From: Brassica napus
Lineage: Eukaryota > Streptophyta > Magnoliopsida > Brassicales > Brassicaceae
NCBI RefSeq assembly: GCF_020379485.1
Contig: NC_063449.1
Span: 39,057,473-39,121,472 of the forward strand
Length of the DNA stretch: 64,000 nucleotides
Reading direction: 5' to 3'
Translations under genes and position numbers: made by a program
Shown here: one piece after another, positions 21,859 through 32,676 of the stretch
Position numbering within the stretch: position 1 is the first letter of the stretch
Layout: each line of letters opens with the position of its first letter
Notes under the pieces: model-generated
Database searches by the model: none
The model's input: only the letters and a program-made list of their open reading frames with translations
What the model was told of the DNA's origin: nothing

Positions 21859-23349
21859 TGATATCTTGCATATTTCCATTGTCTTATCCATTCACTCATG
21901 TGCATTTTTATCATATAGACTAGGATTTAGCCATGTTTAGGTTGCATTTTGCATACATGAGTCTTTATCAGGTATTGGAGTACCACATGGAGTTCTTGGA
22001 GACATTTGGGTGCGTTTGGAGCTCAAAAGAGGTGATTAAGGTGATCATTGGACGAGCAATGCATGGGAGCGACCTACCGGAGCGACGCCATGAACTCGCT
22101 CGCCATTTACGCTTCGGAGCGACCTCCTAGAGCGACAAGGCAAAGTCGCTCCAGCTCCTAGAGCAACCTCACCACAGCGACACCCAGAGGTCGCTCGGGT
22201 TGTGTCGATTTGAGAGCGACGAACAAGCCGGGAGCGACCTCCTAGAGAGACACCCTAAGGTCGCTCGCGTCTATTGTTTCTGAGCAAGCCGGGAGCGACG
22301 TCTTCAGAGCGACACAGCCAGGTCGCTCGCGAGGAGACGACTCGGGAGCGATGTCTTCGGAGCGACACAGCCAGGTCGCTCGCGAAGAAACGACCCGGGA
22401 GCGACCTCTCGCAGCGACGTGCCGAGGTCGCTCCGCGTCTATTTGTTTGGCCGAATTCATGTTTTCTCAAGGACCTTTTGGTCATTTCATTATGCACGTT
22501 TTTACTTTTCAAAACCTATGTTTTAAGTACCTTTTGTAGCCACCAGAAAACAATCTCTTTTTCGGAGAGAACAACTAGTAAAACTTCTTTTGATTCAGAT
22601 TTGATTGTTTTCATCTTGTGTTCTTGTTAATTTCTTATCTATTTCTCTACATGATTAATCTGAAATCCAATATGGGTTTAAGAGGAATCATGGAGATTAG
22701 TGAGTAATCACCTTTTGAATTCAAGGGTAAGGGAGATCAAGGGTGATTAGGTTATTTCTAGGATGTTTTAGTGTAGATCATTCTTGTTCCTTGCTAGTAG
22801 AGTATTCATAATGCATCTTATTAGTTGGCCACTCAAAAGTTGATCTTTAGACATTTTCCACCCACAAGGTGTTTGATGAAATGCCTGAGACAACTCTCCT
22901 AAGCTTTTAACATACTTTACCAAAGACATTTGTTGTTAAAGGTGTTAAGATAGCCAATAGACCTGTTAGTAATGATTGCTTTCATATTATTCAACCAAAG
23001 AAATTTGATGTTTGAGATATGTTAGTAAATGAACATTCATCTAGACATAGAGTTTGTTTAAGATCGTGTCTAAACTTAAGGTTGATAGTTTGATTGATCT
23101 TTTGCCATCCTTAGTTCGAAACTTGATCACCCAAGGTCTAATCCCTATGCCCATGAGTTCTCTTTTCCCTTAGTAAAGAAAGTCATTTCATTTATCATTA
23201 ATCATTAGTTTAAAAACCTCTTAAATTATTGGTTGCACTTAGATTAAGTGAGTACTTGCATTCTCGGTGCTTTGATATCCCTCAGAACTGGTTCGACAAT
23301 CACTATACTACAACATTTGTCTTAGGAGCCTTGAAAACTCTTAACATCA
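21859..23349 (+). repeat. 5' LTR
   Basis: 1491 bp, starting TGATATCTTGC and ending CTTAACATCA. Contains the GAGCGAC-rich array at about 22067-22440. Confidence 0.92.
22067..22440 (+). repeat. GAGCGAC/GTCGCTC array inside the 5' LTR
   Basis: A GC-rich patch in an otherwise AT-rich LTR, with many copies of GAGCGAC in both orientations. Units are about 50 bp, such as GGGAGCGACCTCCTAGAGCG followed by GGTCGCTC. Opposed copies could pair into hairpins. The same array sits in the 3' LTR at about 27664-28035. Confidence 0.85.
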
Positions 23350-23352
23350 AAT

Positions 23353-23365
23353 TGGCGCCGTTGCC
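23353..23365 (+). promoter_or_regulatory. Primer binding site (tRNA-Asp type)
   Basis: TGGCGCCGTTGCC begins three bases after the 5' LTR and is complementary to the 3' end of plant tRNA-Asp. Confidence 0.85.
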
Positions 23366-23478
23366 AAATTCTGAGTAGATTTAAACATTGAAATTTAGTC
23401 ACTTGCTTGAGACTAAGTCATTTTTATTTTCTTTTGTTACTGATTCTCCTTCTTCACCTCCCTTTACTTTACAGGTGT

Positions 23479-25944
23479 ATGAACTTGAGGAGCAAGGGTC
23501 CATCAAAACTAGTTCTAAGAGCCGCAGACATCAGAGCTTTAGAGAGAGAGTGTGCTAGAAAGAGACGAGAAAAAGAGCAACAGTCTCACTTGCAGAGATT
23601 GGATACTGATATGGGAGACATACCTCAAAATGATGCCAACAACGTTCCACACAACCAACAGCGAGTAGCTCGACCCATTGGCACTTACGACCGCCCCAAC
23701 ATACATGGTCATAGATTCGGAATCCGAGCACCAACTGTGGCAGCCAACAACTTTGAGGTCAAGTCAGGACTCCTCAACGTGATCGAGAACAACAAGTATC
23801 ATGGCTTGGCTCTAGAGGACCCATTTGATCACTTGGATAGGTTCGACAGCTACTGTGGGTTGTCAAAAACCAATGGTGTGTCTGAGGACGCCTTGAAGCT
23901 GAAGTTATTCCCTTTCTCTTTGGGGGATAAGGCACGTCAGTGGGAGAAGTCTCTACCCAGCGACTCTATCACTACTTGGGATGAGTGCAAGAGAGCATTC
24001 TTGGAGAAGTTCTTCTCTACTTCAAGAACTGCTAAGCTGAGAAATGAGATTTCCAGCTTTCAACAGAAGAACTTAGAAGGCTTCAGTGAAGCCTGGGAGA
24101 GATTCAAGGGCTACCAAGCTCAATGCCCACACCATGGTTTCTCTAAGGAGAGCTTGCTGAGCACATTCTACCGTGGTGCTCTTCCTAAGTACAGGGCCAG
24201 ACTGGATACAGCTAGCAATGGGTTCTTCTTGGGGAGAACTGAGGAAGATGCAGAGGAGCTGGTCGACAACATGGTAAAGAGTGATGCAGTCTACAGTGGA
24301 GACCACGACAGAAGCAGTCGAACAGATGATAAGCAGACGAGGAAGGAGTTGAAAGCTCTACAGGATAAGATAGACATCCTCCTTGCTGATAAAACCACAC
24401 AAGAGCAGCTGCACTTTGTTGGTAACCCAAGCCAAGAGACACCACCTGTTGTCCATGAGGTTGAGGGTTTGGAAGGTCAGGAAGAGCTGTGTTTCATCAA
24501 CAATAATGGTAGCTGGTACAAAAAAGAGCCCAACTTTCAGTACAACAACTACCAATAGAAATCCTATCCCAACAACCAACAGAGTGGTTATCCGCCTCGA
24601 AACAACCCGCAAGGCAGCTATCAACCTCAGCAAAACTCCTCATCTGGTTCCTCTGCTCCTCAAGAGAGCAGCACTGACACCCTGCTGAAACAAATCTTGG
24701 AGTCTCAGACTAGAAGTGAGAAGCATGTTGGTTATGAGTTGAAGAACCTTCATTCCAAGATTGATGGGAGCTACAATGAGCTCAACAACAAGTTCTCACA
24801 TCTTGCTTCTACAGTCAAGAATTTAGAGAATCAGTTTGCTTCCATGAACACTCACCAGACTCGCCAGCAAGGATCTCTACCTGGAAAATCTGACCAAAAC
24901 CCCAAGGAGGCCAAAGCTATCACCCTTAGGAGTGGTAAGCAGTTACCTCCTACAACCCTCACCAGGGATGCTGAGAAACTAGGTGAGGAGGTGGCCATCA
25001 AATTAGATGATGAAGTGGTGATTGTTGATGAGAAAATCAATGATGAAATCTTGGAGAAGATTGTGGAAGCCAAGGGTAAAGGAAAGGTTGGGGAAGAGAA
25101 GAAAACAGTGAAGAATGGTGAAGTTCTTGCTCCAGCAAGTGAGAATTCTTTTGTTCCTCCTCCCTATGAACCCAAACTACCATTCCCTGGTAGATTCAAG
25201 AGGCAGCTGCTAGAGAAGTACAAGGCTTTGTTTGAGAAGCAAATGAGTGAAGCTCAGGTTGCAATGCCCATCATCGATGCTTTCATGTTGATTCCTCAAT
25301 ACAACAAGTTCCTGAAAGATGTTGTAGCTGCAAAGAAGAAGGAAATGGAAAGCATGATGATTCTTACCCATGAGTGCAGTGCCATCATCCAAAGGCTTGA
25401 TGTTCCAGAGAAGTTAGAGGATCCAGGATGCTTCACACTACCTTGTGCTCTTAGACCTATGGTATTTGAGAAATGTCTCTGCGATTTGGGAGCTAGTGTC
25501 AGCGTGATGCCTTTGTCTGTTGCAAAGAAGCTTGGATTCACTCAGTACAAGAAGTGTAGACTCTCTCTGGTGTTAGCTGATCGTTCAGTGAAGTACCCTG
25601 TGGGCATCTTAGAGGACCTACCTGTGAAGATTGGAAGGTATGAGATACCTACAGATTTTGTGGTGCTTGAGATGGGTGAGGAGGCTCAAGACCCATTGAT
25701 TCTCGGAAGGCCATTCTTAGCTACAGCAGGAGCAATTGTTAAGGTGAAAGAGGGCACGATTGATCTCCATTTGGGTAAAGGGCATGTTCTCCACTTTGAC
25801 ATCAAGGAGAAAATGAAGAAACCAACTGTGTTCGGGCAAGCCTTCTACTTTGAAGAGATGAGCACTCTTGCTGATGAGCACCTTGAAGAGTTACCACCTG
25901 AGGACGACGAGGAGGGAGCATCTCCCTCTACTCATTCCCCATAG
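23479..25944 (+). pseudogene. Gag-protease polyprotein with one in-frame TAG
   Basis: The likely start is ATG 23479 (MNLRSKGP). An upstream in-frame ATG at 23407 would add a hydrophobic stretch that looks like the intron/leader, so it was not chosen. The frame has 822 codons. A retrotransposon gag domain occupies about residues 110-270 (LEDPFDHLDRF to DNMVKSD). A Gln/Asn-rich linker follows, then an aspartic protease with CDLGASVSV (active Asp near residue 669) and LILGRPFL. A single TAG at 24556-24558 interrupts the linker (YNNYQ-stop), with the same frame open on both sides. It is either a disabling mutation or a leaky stop between gag and protease. The frame ends at TAG 25942 with no reverse transcriptase. 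Confidence 0.85.
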
Positions 25945-27444
25945 AAGGTAACCCACTACTTTCCCTTGTATATACCATTTCGTTTTTGCATATTAGTTTT
26001 CTCTTTTTGGGTATCTCTCTCTCCTTGACAACACAGAGACTGTGTCATTTAAGTTTGGGGGAGGTACCAAGTATTTGATCACGTTTGCTTTGATGATTTT
26101 GAGTCTCATGCATTGCATTATACATATATATTTGCATATAAAAAAAAATCATTTAGTTTGCATCATTTGCATTTCTAGGAGAGTCTAGAGCATATAGGTT
26201 GCATTTACTTGCATTGGGAGCAATGATTTGAAATGTCTTGTAAAGAACATTACTTTGCACCTGAGTAGCTTATGCACCTCTCAAAAAGACTTGTATGCTT
26301 CGAGCCTTGAAAACTCTTTCTGAAACTTGTTGATTGCTGAAACTCAACCTTTGAAGCCAACTACAACCTTGTTTGAACTAAACGAACTTAATGCTTCTTG
26401 CTTATGGTCCCTTGTGTACTGAGTCATGGATATACACACTTGAGTTGTCACATCCTTTATGCCAATCTTTTTTGACAAACTCGAGTGGTACACCATTCCC
26501 AAAACCCTTCCCTCCTTTTGAGCTTTCATTATTTGATGAGTGAGGCCTTTTTCGGAAAGCCTTACATGTGCATAATGTTGAGAGTATCGGGAACGACAAT
26601 GCTTGGTCTTCATTCTTGCTAGATTAGGCACTCTGTTGTCTAGCTATAGGTGGGAGTGAGTGTTGTGACTATGGTTTGGAAGCATGAAAAGTTCGAAGGA
26701 AAAGAATAGACTCTTTGTGTTTAAATGGATAATCTTATTGAAATTAATAGATAAACGTCTAGCTCGAGTTTATGAAAAGTCTTGGCCCCCGAAAAAAAAA
26801 AAGAGAAAAAGAAAGAAAAGGGGGCTGGCAAAGTTGTTTAGAGCTAAGATTTGTTTAGAAGTTGAGAAAATCCTTTATAGATTTCAAAGAAAAAGAGTTT
26901 TATGTGTAAAGTATTCTTGGGATCTTTTGGTGAGAGATGGGAGTTGGGTTTGACATTAGGAAGTGGTTGTGTAACTTGTATGTTTGGGAAAAGGGTAGAA
27001 CAATGGAGATTGAGCATTGTATGCATGAGTTGGTCCCTTTCTTAGATATATTATGTGCAACGTCAAGGCTACTTGTTTTGAGAGTAAACCACTTCAAAAG
27101 ATCATGGATTTTGAACCTCTTGACCCACTTGAATAAAAGCCTTCCCTTACTCAACCAAATGATTTGGACCAATTGACCAATTGCAAGAATTTACTTGATG
27201 CTATGCTTAATGAACTTGAGAGTTGGCTGCTTTGCATGTGTGAATGAATGATGATGAGTGTAGGGATGAAAAGAGTGGAGATAGGCCTAGAGAAGCTAGA
27301 GTATAATAAGAGAGGGTGTACTAATGCTGAATTTAGATGTTGATTTGAGTGCTTTGTGTGTTTCTTTTGGCTATGAGTTCCCACCTTCAAACCTCTCTCC
27401 CTATGAGTTCTAGAAAGTTCACTTGTGGACAAGTAAAAGTACAA
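25945..27444 (+). other. Non-coding interior of the LTR element
   Basis: About 1.5 kb between the protease stop and the polypurine tract, where reverse transcriptase and integrase would be expected. Only short chance ORFs are present. Confidence 0.75.
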
Positions 27445-27456
27445 GTTTGGGGGAGT
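27445..27456 (+). promoter_or_regulatory. Polypurine tract
   Basis: GTTTGGGGGAGT immediately precedes the TGATATC start of the 3' LTR. Confidence 0.75.
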
Positions 27457-28947
27457 TGATATCTTGCATATTTCCATTGTCTTATCCATTCACTCATGTG
27501 CATTTTTATCATATAGACTAGGATTTAGCCATGTTTAGGTTGCATTTTGCATACATGAGTCTTTATCAGGTATTGGAGTACCACATGGAGTTCTTGGAGA
27601 CATTTGGGTGCGTTTGGAGCTCAAAAGAGGTGATTAAGGTGATCATTGGACGAGCAATGCATGGGAGCGACCTACCGGAGCGACGCCATGAACTTGCTCG
27701 CCATTTACGCTTCAGAGCGACCTCCTAGAGCGACAAGGCGAAGTCGCTCCAGCTCCTAGAGCGACCTCACCACAGCGACACCCAGAGGTCGCTCGGGTTG
27801 TGTCGATTTGAGAGCGACGAACAAGCCGGGAGCGACCTCCTAGAGCGACACCCTAAGGTCGCTCGCATCTATGGTTTTTGAGCAAGCCGGGAGCGACGTC
27901 TTCAGAGCGACACAGCAAGGTCGCTCGCAAGGAGACGACTCAGGAGCGACATCTTCGGAGCGACACAGCCAGGTCGCTCGCGAAGAAACGACCCGGGAGC
28001 GACCTCTCGCAGCGACGTGTCGAGGTCGCTTTGCGTCTATTTATTTGGCCGAATTCATGTTTTCTCAAGGGCTTTTTGGTCATTTTATTATGCACGTTTT
28101 TACTTTTCAAAACCTATGTTTTAAGTACCTTTTGTAGCCACCAGAAAACAATCTCTTTTTCGGAGAGAACAACTAGTAAAACTTCTTTTGATTCAGATTT
28201 GATTGTTTTCATCTTGTGTTCTTGTTGATTTCTTATCTATTTCTCTACATGATTAATCTGAAATCCAATATGGGTTTAAGAGGAATCATGGAGATTAATG
28301 AGTAATCACCTTTTGAATTCATGGGTTAGGGAGATCAAGGGTGATTAGGTTAGTTCTAGGATGTTTTAGTGTAGATCATTCTTGTTCCTTGCTAGTAGAG
28401 TATTCATAATGCATCTTATGAGTTGGCCACTCAAAAGTTGATCTTTAGACATTTCCCACCCACAAGGTGTTTGATGAAATGTCTGAGACAACTCTCCTAA
28501 GCTTTTAACATACTTTACCAAAGACATTTGTTGTTAAAGGTGTTAAGATAGCACATTGACCTGTTAGTAATGATTGCTTTCATATTATTCAACCAAAGAC
28601 ATTTGATGTTTGAGATATGTTAGTAAATGAACATTCATCTAGACATAGAGTTTGTTTAAGATCGTGTCTAAGCTTAAGGTTGATAGTTTGATTGATCTTT
28701 TGCCATCCTTAGTTCGAAACTTGATCACCCAAGGTCTAATCCCTATGCCCATGATTTCTTTTTTCCCTTAGTAAAGAAAGTCATTTCATTTATCATTAAT
28801 CATTAGTTTAAAAACCTCTTAAATTATCGGTTCCACTTAGATTAAGTGAGTACTTGCATTCTCGGTGCTTTGATATCCCTCAGAACTGGTTCGACAATCA
28901 CTATACTACAACATTTGTCTTAAGAGCCTTGAAAACTCTTAACATCA
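27457..28947 (+). repeat. 3' LTR
   Basis: 1491 bp, the same length as the 5' LTR, with scattered base differences. Carries the second GAGCGAC array at about 27664-28035. Followed by the CCTTA target duplication. Confidence 0.92.
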
Positions 28948-28952
28948 CCTTA

Positions 28953-29586
28953 ACACCTTGAGGACGCTTTGTTCCTCCATCATCAGTAGCAGAATGCTCC
29001 ATCATCTCAGAATCATCCTCACACATCCTCTTCTTGGAGCTTCCATCTTTTTTAGCAGTAGACAAGGCGCACCACTTCTGGTCATTACGCAATTCTGTCC
29101 AAGCATGCTCTAGAGTGAACTTTTTTTTATGGTTGGTGAAGAAGATTTTGTGTGCTAGCTTGAGGACATCATCTCATTTTGCCCACTCGTTTTCTGTCTG
29201 ATAGCTGCTTCATATGCACCGCAGAACTTGCAAACGATGTCATTGATCTTCTGCCAACGATTCTTGCAGTGAGATGCCTCTCTCTTTTCACAGCCAGCAA
29301 CCTTAGGACTAGCATTGTAGTACGCAGTAATTCTTGTCCAGAATGCAAGCGACCTTTGCTCATTACCTATTATTGCATCTTTGCTCGTGTTTAACCACGA
29401 GCTGATGAGAACAACATCGTCTGTAGGCGTCCAGGTTATTCTTTCTTTATTACGACTGGCTTCAGCAAAGTGTAAATCTTCAATGCCTTCAGTAGCTAAG
29501 AAGGGAACTTGCGTTGAAGAAACACTTTGTTGACTGTTAAGTAAATCAACAAAGTTTGCAGACTTGGTAAATGGATGAAAGTCCAT
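28953..29586 (-). pseudogene. Harbinger ORF1 (Myb/SANT-like), 5' part
   Basis: Starts at ATG 29586 (MDFHPFTK). The N-terminal half contains the Trp-spaced SANT/trihelix-like region (ITWTPTDDVVLISSWLN to KNRWQKIND). In PIF/Harbinger elements this protein partners the transposase and binds DNA. A 1-bp deletion near 29176 shifts the frame (QNE to MMSSS-stop); after it the frame continues with RNDQKW and KRPQGVK until the LTR insertion at 28953. Hence it has two independent lesions. Confidence 0.8.
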
Positions 29587-31189
29587 TTCTTAAGTAAAAG
29601 AGGAGTTGGAACAGAAGCGTTTCAATGATGGAAAAGAAAAACAACAGATAGGAATCTGTTGGAGTTGGAAGAGAAAGAAATAGTTTTAAAGAGGGAAGAG
29701 AGAAACAACACACTCGCATTGGACACTCACATTGAACAAATTTGACTTGACCCATATCTAACTGCTATTAATTACCAGTTCACAACCATAATCAACCACA
29801 AAGCAAATAATTTATTAATGACAATTCATTTCTTTTTCACACCCAAAGTTTTAAATTTGAACTCTTAAACAATGGCAGTTTTAAAGATGGAAATCAAATC
29901 AAGACTCAAAACTACCTAACTCAACCACACGCAATCATTTTCTCAATTCAACCTCACTTCTATTAATTACCAACATCAATGCCAACTGACGAAAACATTT
30001 ACTACCTAACTCAACCATAAACCTTTCAATGAACGATTAAAAGATGAGAAAGAAATGTACCTGTATTGCTCCACTAAATGCAATCCTCTGCTTTGCCGAT
30101 TCTTCCTCATCCACCTTGATCCATGCAACTCAACAGACAAACACACAAGAAAAAAAATAATTCAGGAGACAGAGACAAAGCTTTTTAAAAAACAGACAAA
30201 GGACCATTCATGACAAACAGAAACAAAAAAAATTCAGGAGAGTCGATTCAATTCAGACCAGAACCAAAATCATATAATAGAACTCTTAAACAATTAAGAC
30301 AAGAACCATTCGTGACACTCGATTCAGTTCATACTATCTCCATTCAATTTCATACCACCTCAACTCAATTATAAATGAGCTACGAATATAACCAAAGCTT
30401 TTTATCAAACTTTCAATGCATTTGACAGATAAAATCGTGTTGAAGTTTTACCTGTATCGCATACGAGAATCAACAACGCTTCATTGTAGTCGTCTTGTTT
30501 GACGAACCTTCGTCTCTTGCTCCGTCCATTTGGAGAAACAAACACAGACACAAATCATGAGGCTGGAACGAACACAATAAACTAAGAAACAAACACATGC
30601 ATAGCTTTACCTTTCTTTGATTTCGAAGAGGAGAGCTCCAGCCGCGAGAGAGGTTTGAAGTGATTCTTCGTCGCGGTGAGCCGTCGAGAGAGAGAGATGG
30701 AGACTTTTCATCCTCGAGGATATCGTCACCGCGAGACGCCGACAGATTCGAGGAGATCGACACTGCGAGACGCCGGGAGACGAACCACTTTCATTAACGA
30801 TTGATCACGGAGGCGTCGACGAAAGCGAGAGAGACGGGGAGAGATCACCGTCGATTGATCACGGAGGCGTCGACGAAAGCGAGAGAGACGGGGAGAGATC
30901 ACCCTCGATTGATCACGGAGGCGTTGAGGTTGAGTCGAGGGGAGATTGGTTTCCTCGAGAGAGATGGGGTTCGGCGGAGTCGTCGAGAGAGAATCAGAAG
31001 AGACTTGTGTCTCGAGAGAGAGAGAAAAGGATGCGGAATCGTCGAGAGCACAACACGTGTCCAGTAAGACGCGGTGCTTGAAAGGCTTAATTAAGCACCA
31101 AATTCTCTATAATTACTTCATTTTTCTTTTTTAAAAAATAAAAAAAAAAACACTAAGCAACCCATTAAGCAATTGCGTTAATGGTGCTA
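29587..31189 (-). other. Harbinger 5' region upstream of ORF1
   Basis: Non-coding part of the element up to its right terminus. At 30800-30930 a 54-bp unit rich in GATCACGGAGGCGTCGACGA is repeated two and a half times, giving a chance ORF with an 18-aa repeat. GA-rich sequence around 30650-31060 may be promoter or leader. Confidence 0.6.
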
Positions 31190-31192
31190 TTA

Positions 31193-31901
31193 GTGTTCGA
31201 TAGCGGATATTTTTTTTAATTAGTTCTGCAACATATTGTTTTTCTACTGAGGCTACCATTGTCCTATAGCTTTTTTTTTCTTTTCATTGTCATAGAGTTG
31301 GTTTACAGTCATTTAGTCTAAACCAGTATTAGTCTTAGTTAACAAAAAAAATCGTACTTGCAGAAAAATTAACTTTTTTTTAAACCGACTCTATAAAATG
31401 GTCTTTATGTTGTCAAAAATTATTTTTATTAATAATAATTTTCAACTATGTTTGAATAAGAAGAAAAATCCTCCAATTAATTATTTAATTTTTAAGTAAC
31501 AAATTGTTAAGGTCTATCACGTTTTGTCACAAAATTGTAAAAGGAAAATGAAGTTAACTAAGGGATTTCCTTCCAATTCAAAATTACTTTGACGAGTGTT
31601 TTATCACTAAAACCCATTTTTTTGATTGCTGTTATTGCTTACAAATTACAGTAACGTATTTTATAATGAATTGATTTTTTAATTTATGATTTGTTTATAG
31701 ATTTTCGATTTTCTACTAATGCGAGTATGTATCTTCTATACTCATATTTAACAGCTCTTTTTTCTGGGTTTAATCATTCATTCAATGAACGAATATCATA
31801 ATTTAACCCCATCTGAACTGATTGATGTGTAGAAACCGTGTCATGGTAAAAGCTTCAAGGACCGGAAGGCATATGGATCAATATGGAATGTTATTGTTTT
31901 T

Positions 31902-31938
<37 letters not shown>

Positions 31939-32266
31939 GGATATATATATAAAGCTAAATATGTAAAGTAATTTTCTTTTAATTACACATTATAGTGTCT
32001 TAAGGAAATAAATCAGTTTAGAAAAGAATTCTAATTAAATAATTCATAAATATAAGAAATTTCGTAAAAAAAAGAAAATAGAACAGAAGACCTATTCTTT
32101 GGTTTTGAGGTGCTTATAAGAGAAGCAAGTCACTTCAGAGGTTACGATGTCAGTCAATTACAAAATTTTCGGTCAAGCCAATTTCTTTATAATTTAAATT
32201 TCTGCATCTGAGGAAACACCAAAGCTTTTTTACTCTGAAGAAAGAGAGAGGAAAAACAAAACCAAA
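31193..32266. other. Intergenic DNA and putative promoter of the CAR8-like gene
   Basis: AT-rich, with a TA microsatellite at about 31903-31935. The last 150 bp include a purine-rich leader before the ATG at 32267. No other gene was seen. Confidence 0.5.
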
Positions 32267-32373
32267 ATGGAGAATATGTTAGGCCTTCTAAGACTTCATG
32301 TGATTAGAGGTGTTAATCTCGCCATTAGAGATTCTAAGAGTAGCGATCCTTAACGTCATTGTTCGAATGGGTC

Positions 32374-32667
32374 TCGGATCTCTTAAAAACACAAAGAGTT
32401 ATAAGAACAACTTTTCTTATTAGCTTTAGAAACTACTCAAAACTAAAACTCTCAATATGTTTCACTTAGATCATATAGAACACCTCTCCATTAGACCTAT
32501 ATTTATATGAAAGACAATTCTCTTTAACACATGGAATATAGAAAACACAAACCTAACCTAAATAGAAACTTTTTTTTCCTATTTTTAAGTTTCCTTATTG
32601 TGATTATCTTAACATATTAAACATCTAATAATATGTTAAGTTTCCACAAGCTTGGAATTATCCAACA
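32374..32667 (-). repeat. Copia 3' LTR
   Basis: 294 bp, matching 35551-35844 with few differences. The adjoining minus-strand tract AAGGGGGTGAA (32668-32678) is the polypurine tract. Confidence 0.85.
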
Positions 32668-32676
32668 TTCACCCCC

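Larger units (their letters stand above)
21859..28947 (+). mobile_element. Non-autonomous Ty3/gypsy-like LTR retrotransposon (gag-protease only)
   Basis: Two LTRs of 1491 bp each (21859-23349 and 27457-28947), both TGAT...ATCA, are flanked by the 5-bp repeat CCTTA (21854-21858 and 28948-28952). A tRNA-Asp-type primer site follows the left LTR and a polypurine tract precedes the right LTR. The interior holds gag and aspartic protease but no reverse transcriptase, RNase H or integrase; the type is Athila/Tat-like by gag and primer site. The LTRs differ at scattered positions, so it is not brand new. It must have used enzymes from a partner element. Confidence 0.92.
19410..31192 (-). mobile_element. 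PIF/Harbinger element, inactive, split by an LTR retrotransposon
   Basis: The element spans 19413-31189 between TTA direct repeats (19410-19412 and 31190-31192). Its ends are inverted: GAGCACCATTA at the left and, read inward from the right, TAGCACCATTA. It carries both expected genes on the minus strand: the DDE transposase (19696-21010) and the Myb/SANT-like ORF1 (29586 down to 21627). ORF1 is interrupted by the LTR retrotransposon at 21859-28947. Without that insert the element would be about 4.7 kb, normal for the superfamily. Both genes have further lesions, so it cannot move by itself. Confidence 0.9.

Noticed and set aside
22067..22440. CRISPR-like look of regularly spaced GAGCGAC words
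   Set aside because: Units are imperfect, lie inside an LTR present twice, have no unique spacers, and the genome is a plant.
23407..23478. Signal-peptide-like hydrophobic N-terminus on the gag ORF
   Set aside because: A CAG-type acceptor lies directly before ATG 23479, where gag-like residues begin; the hydrophobic part is probably leader or intron.
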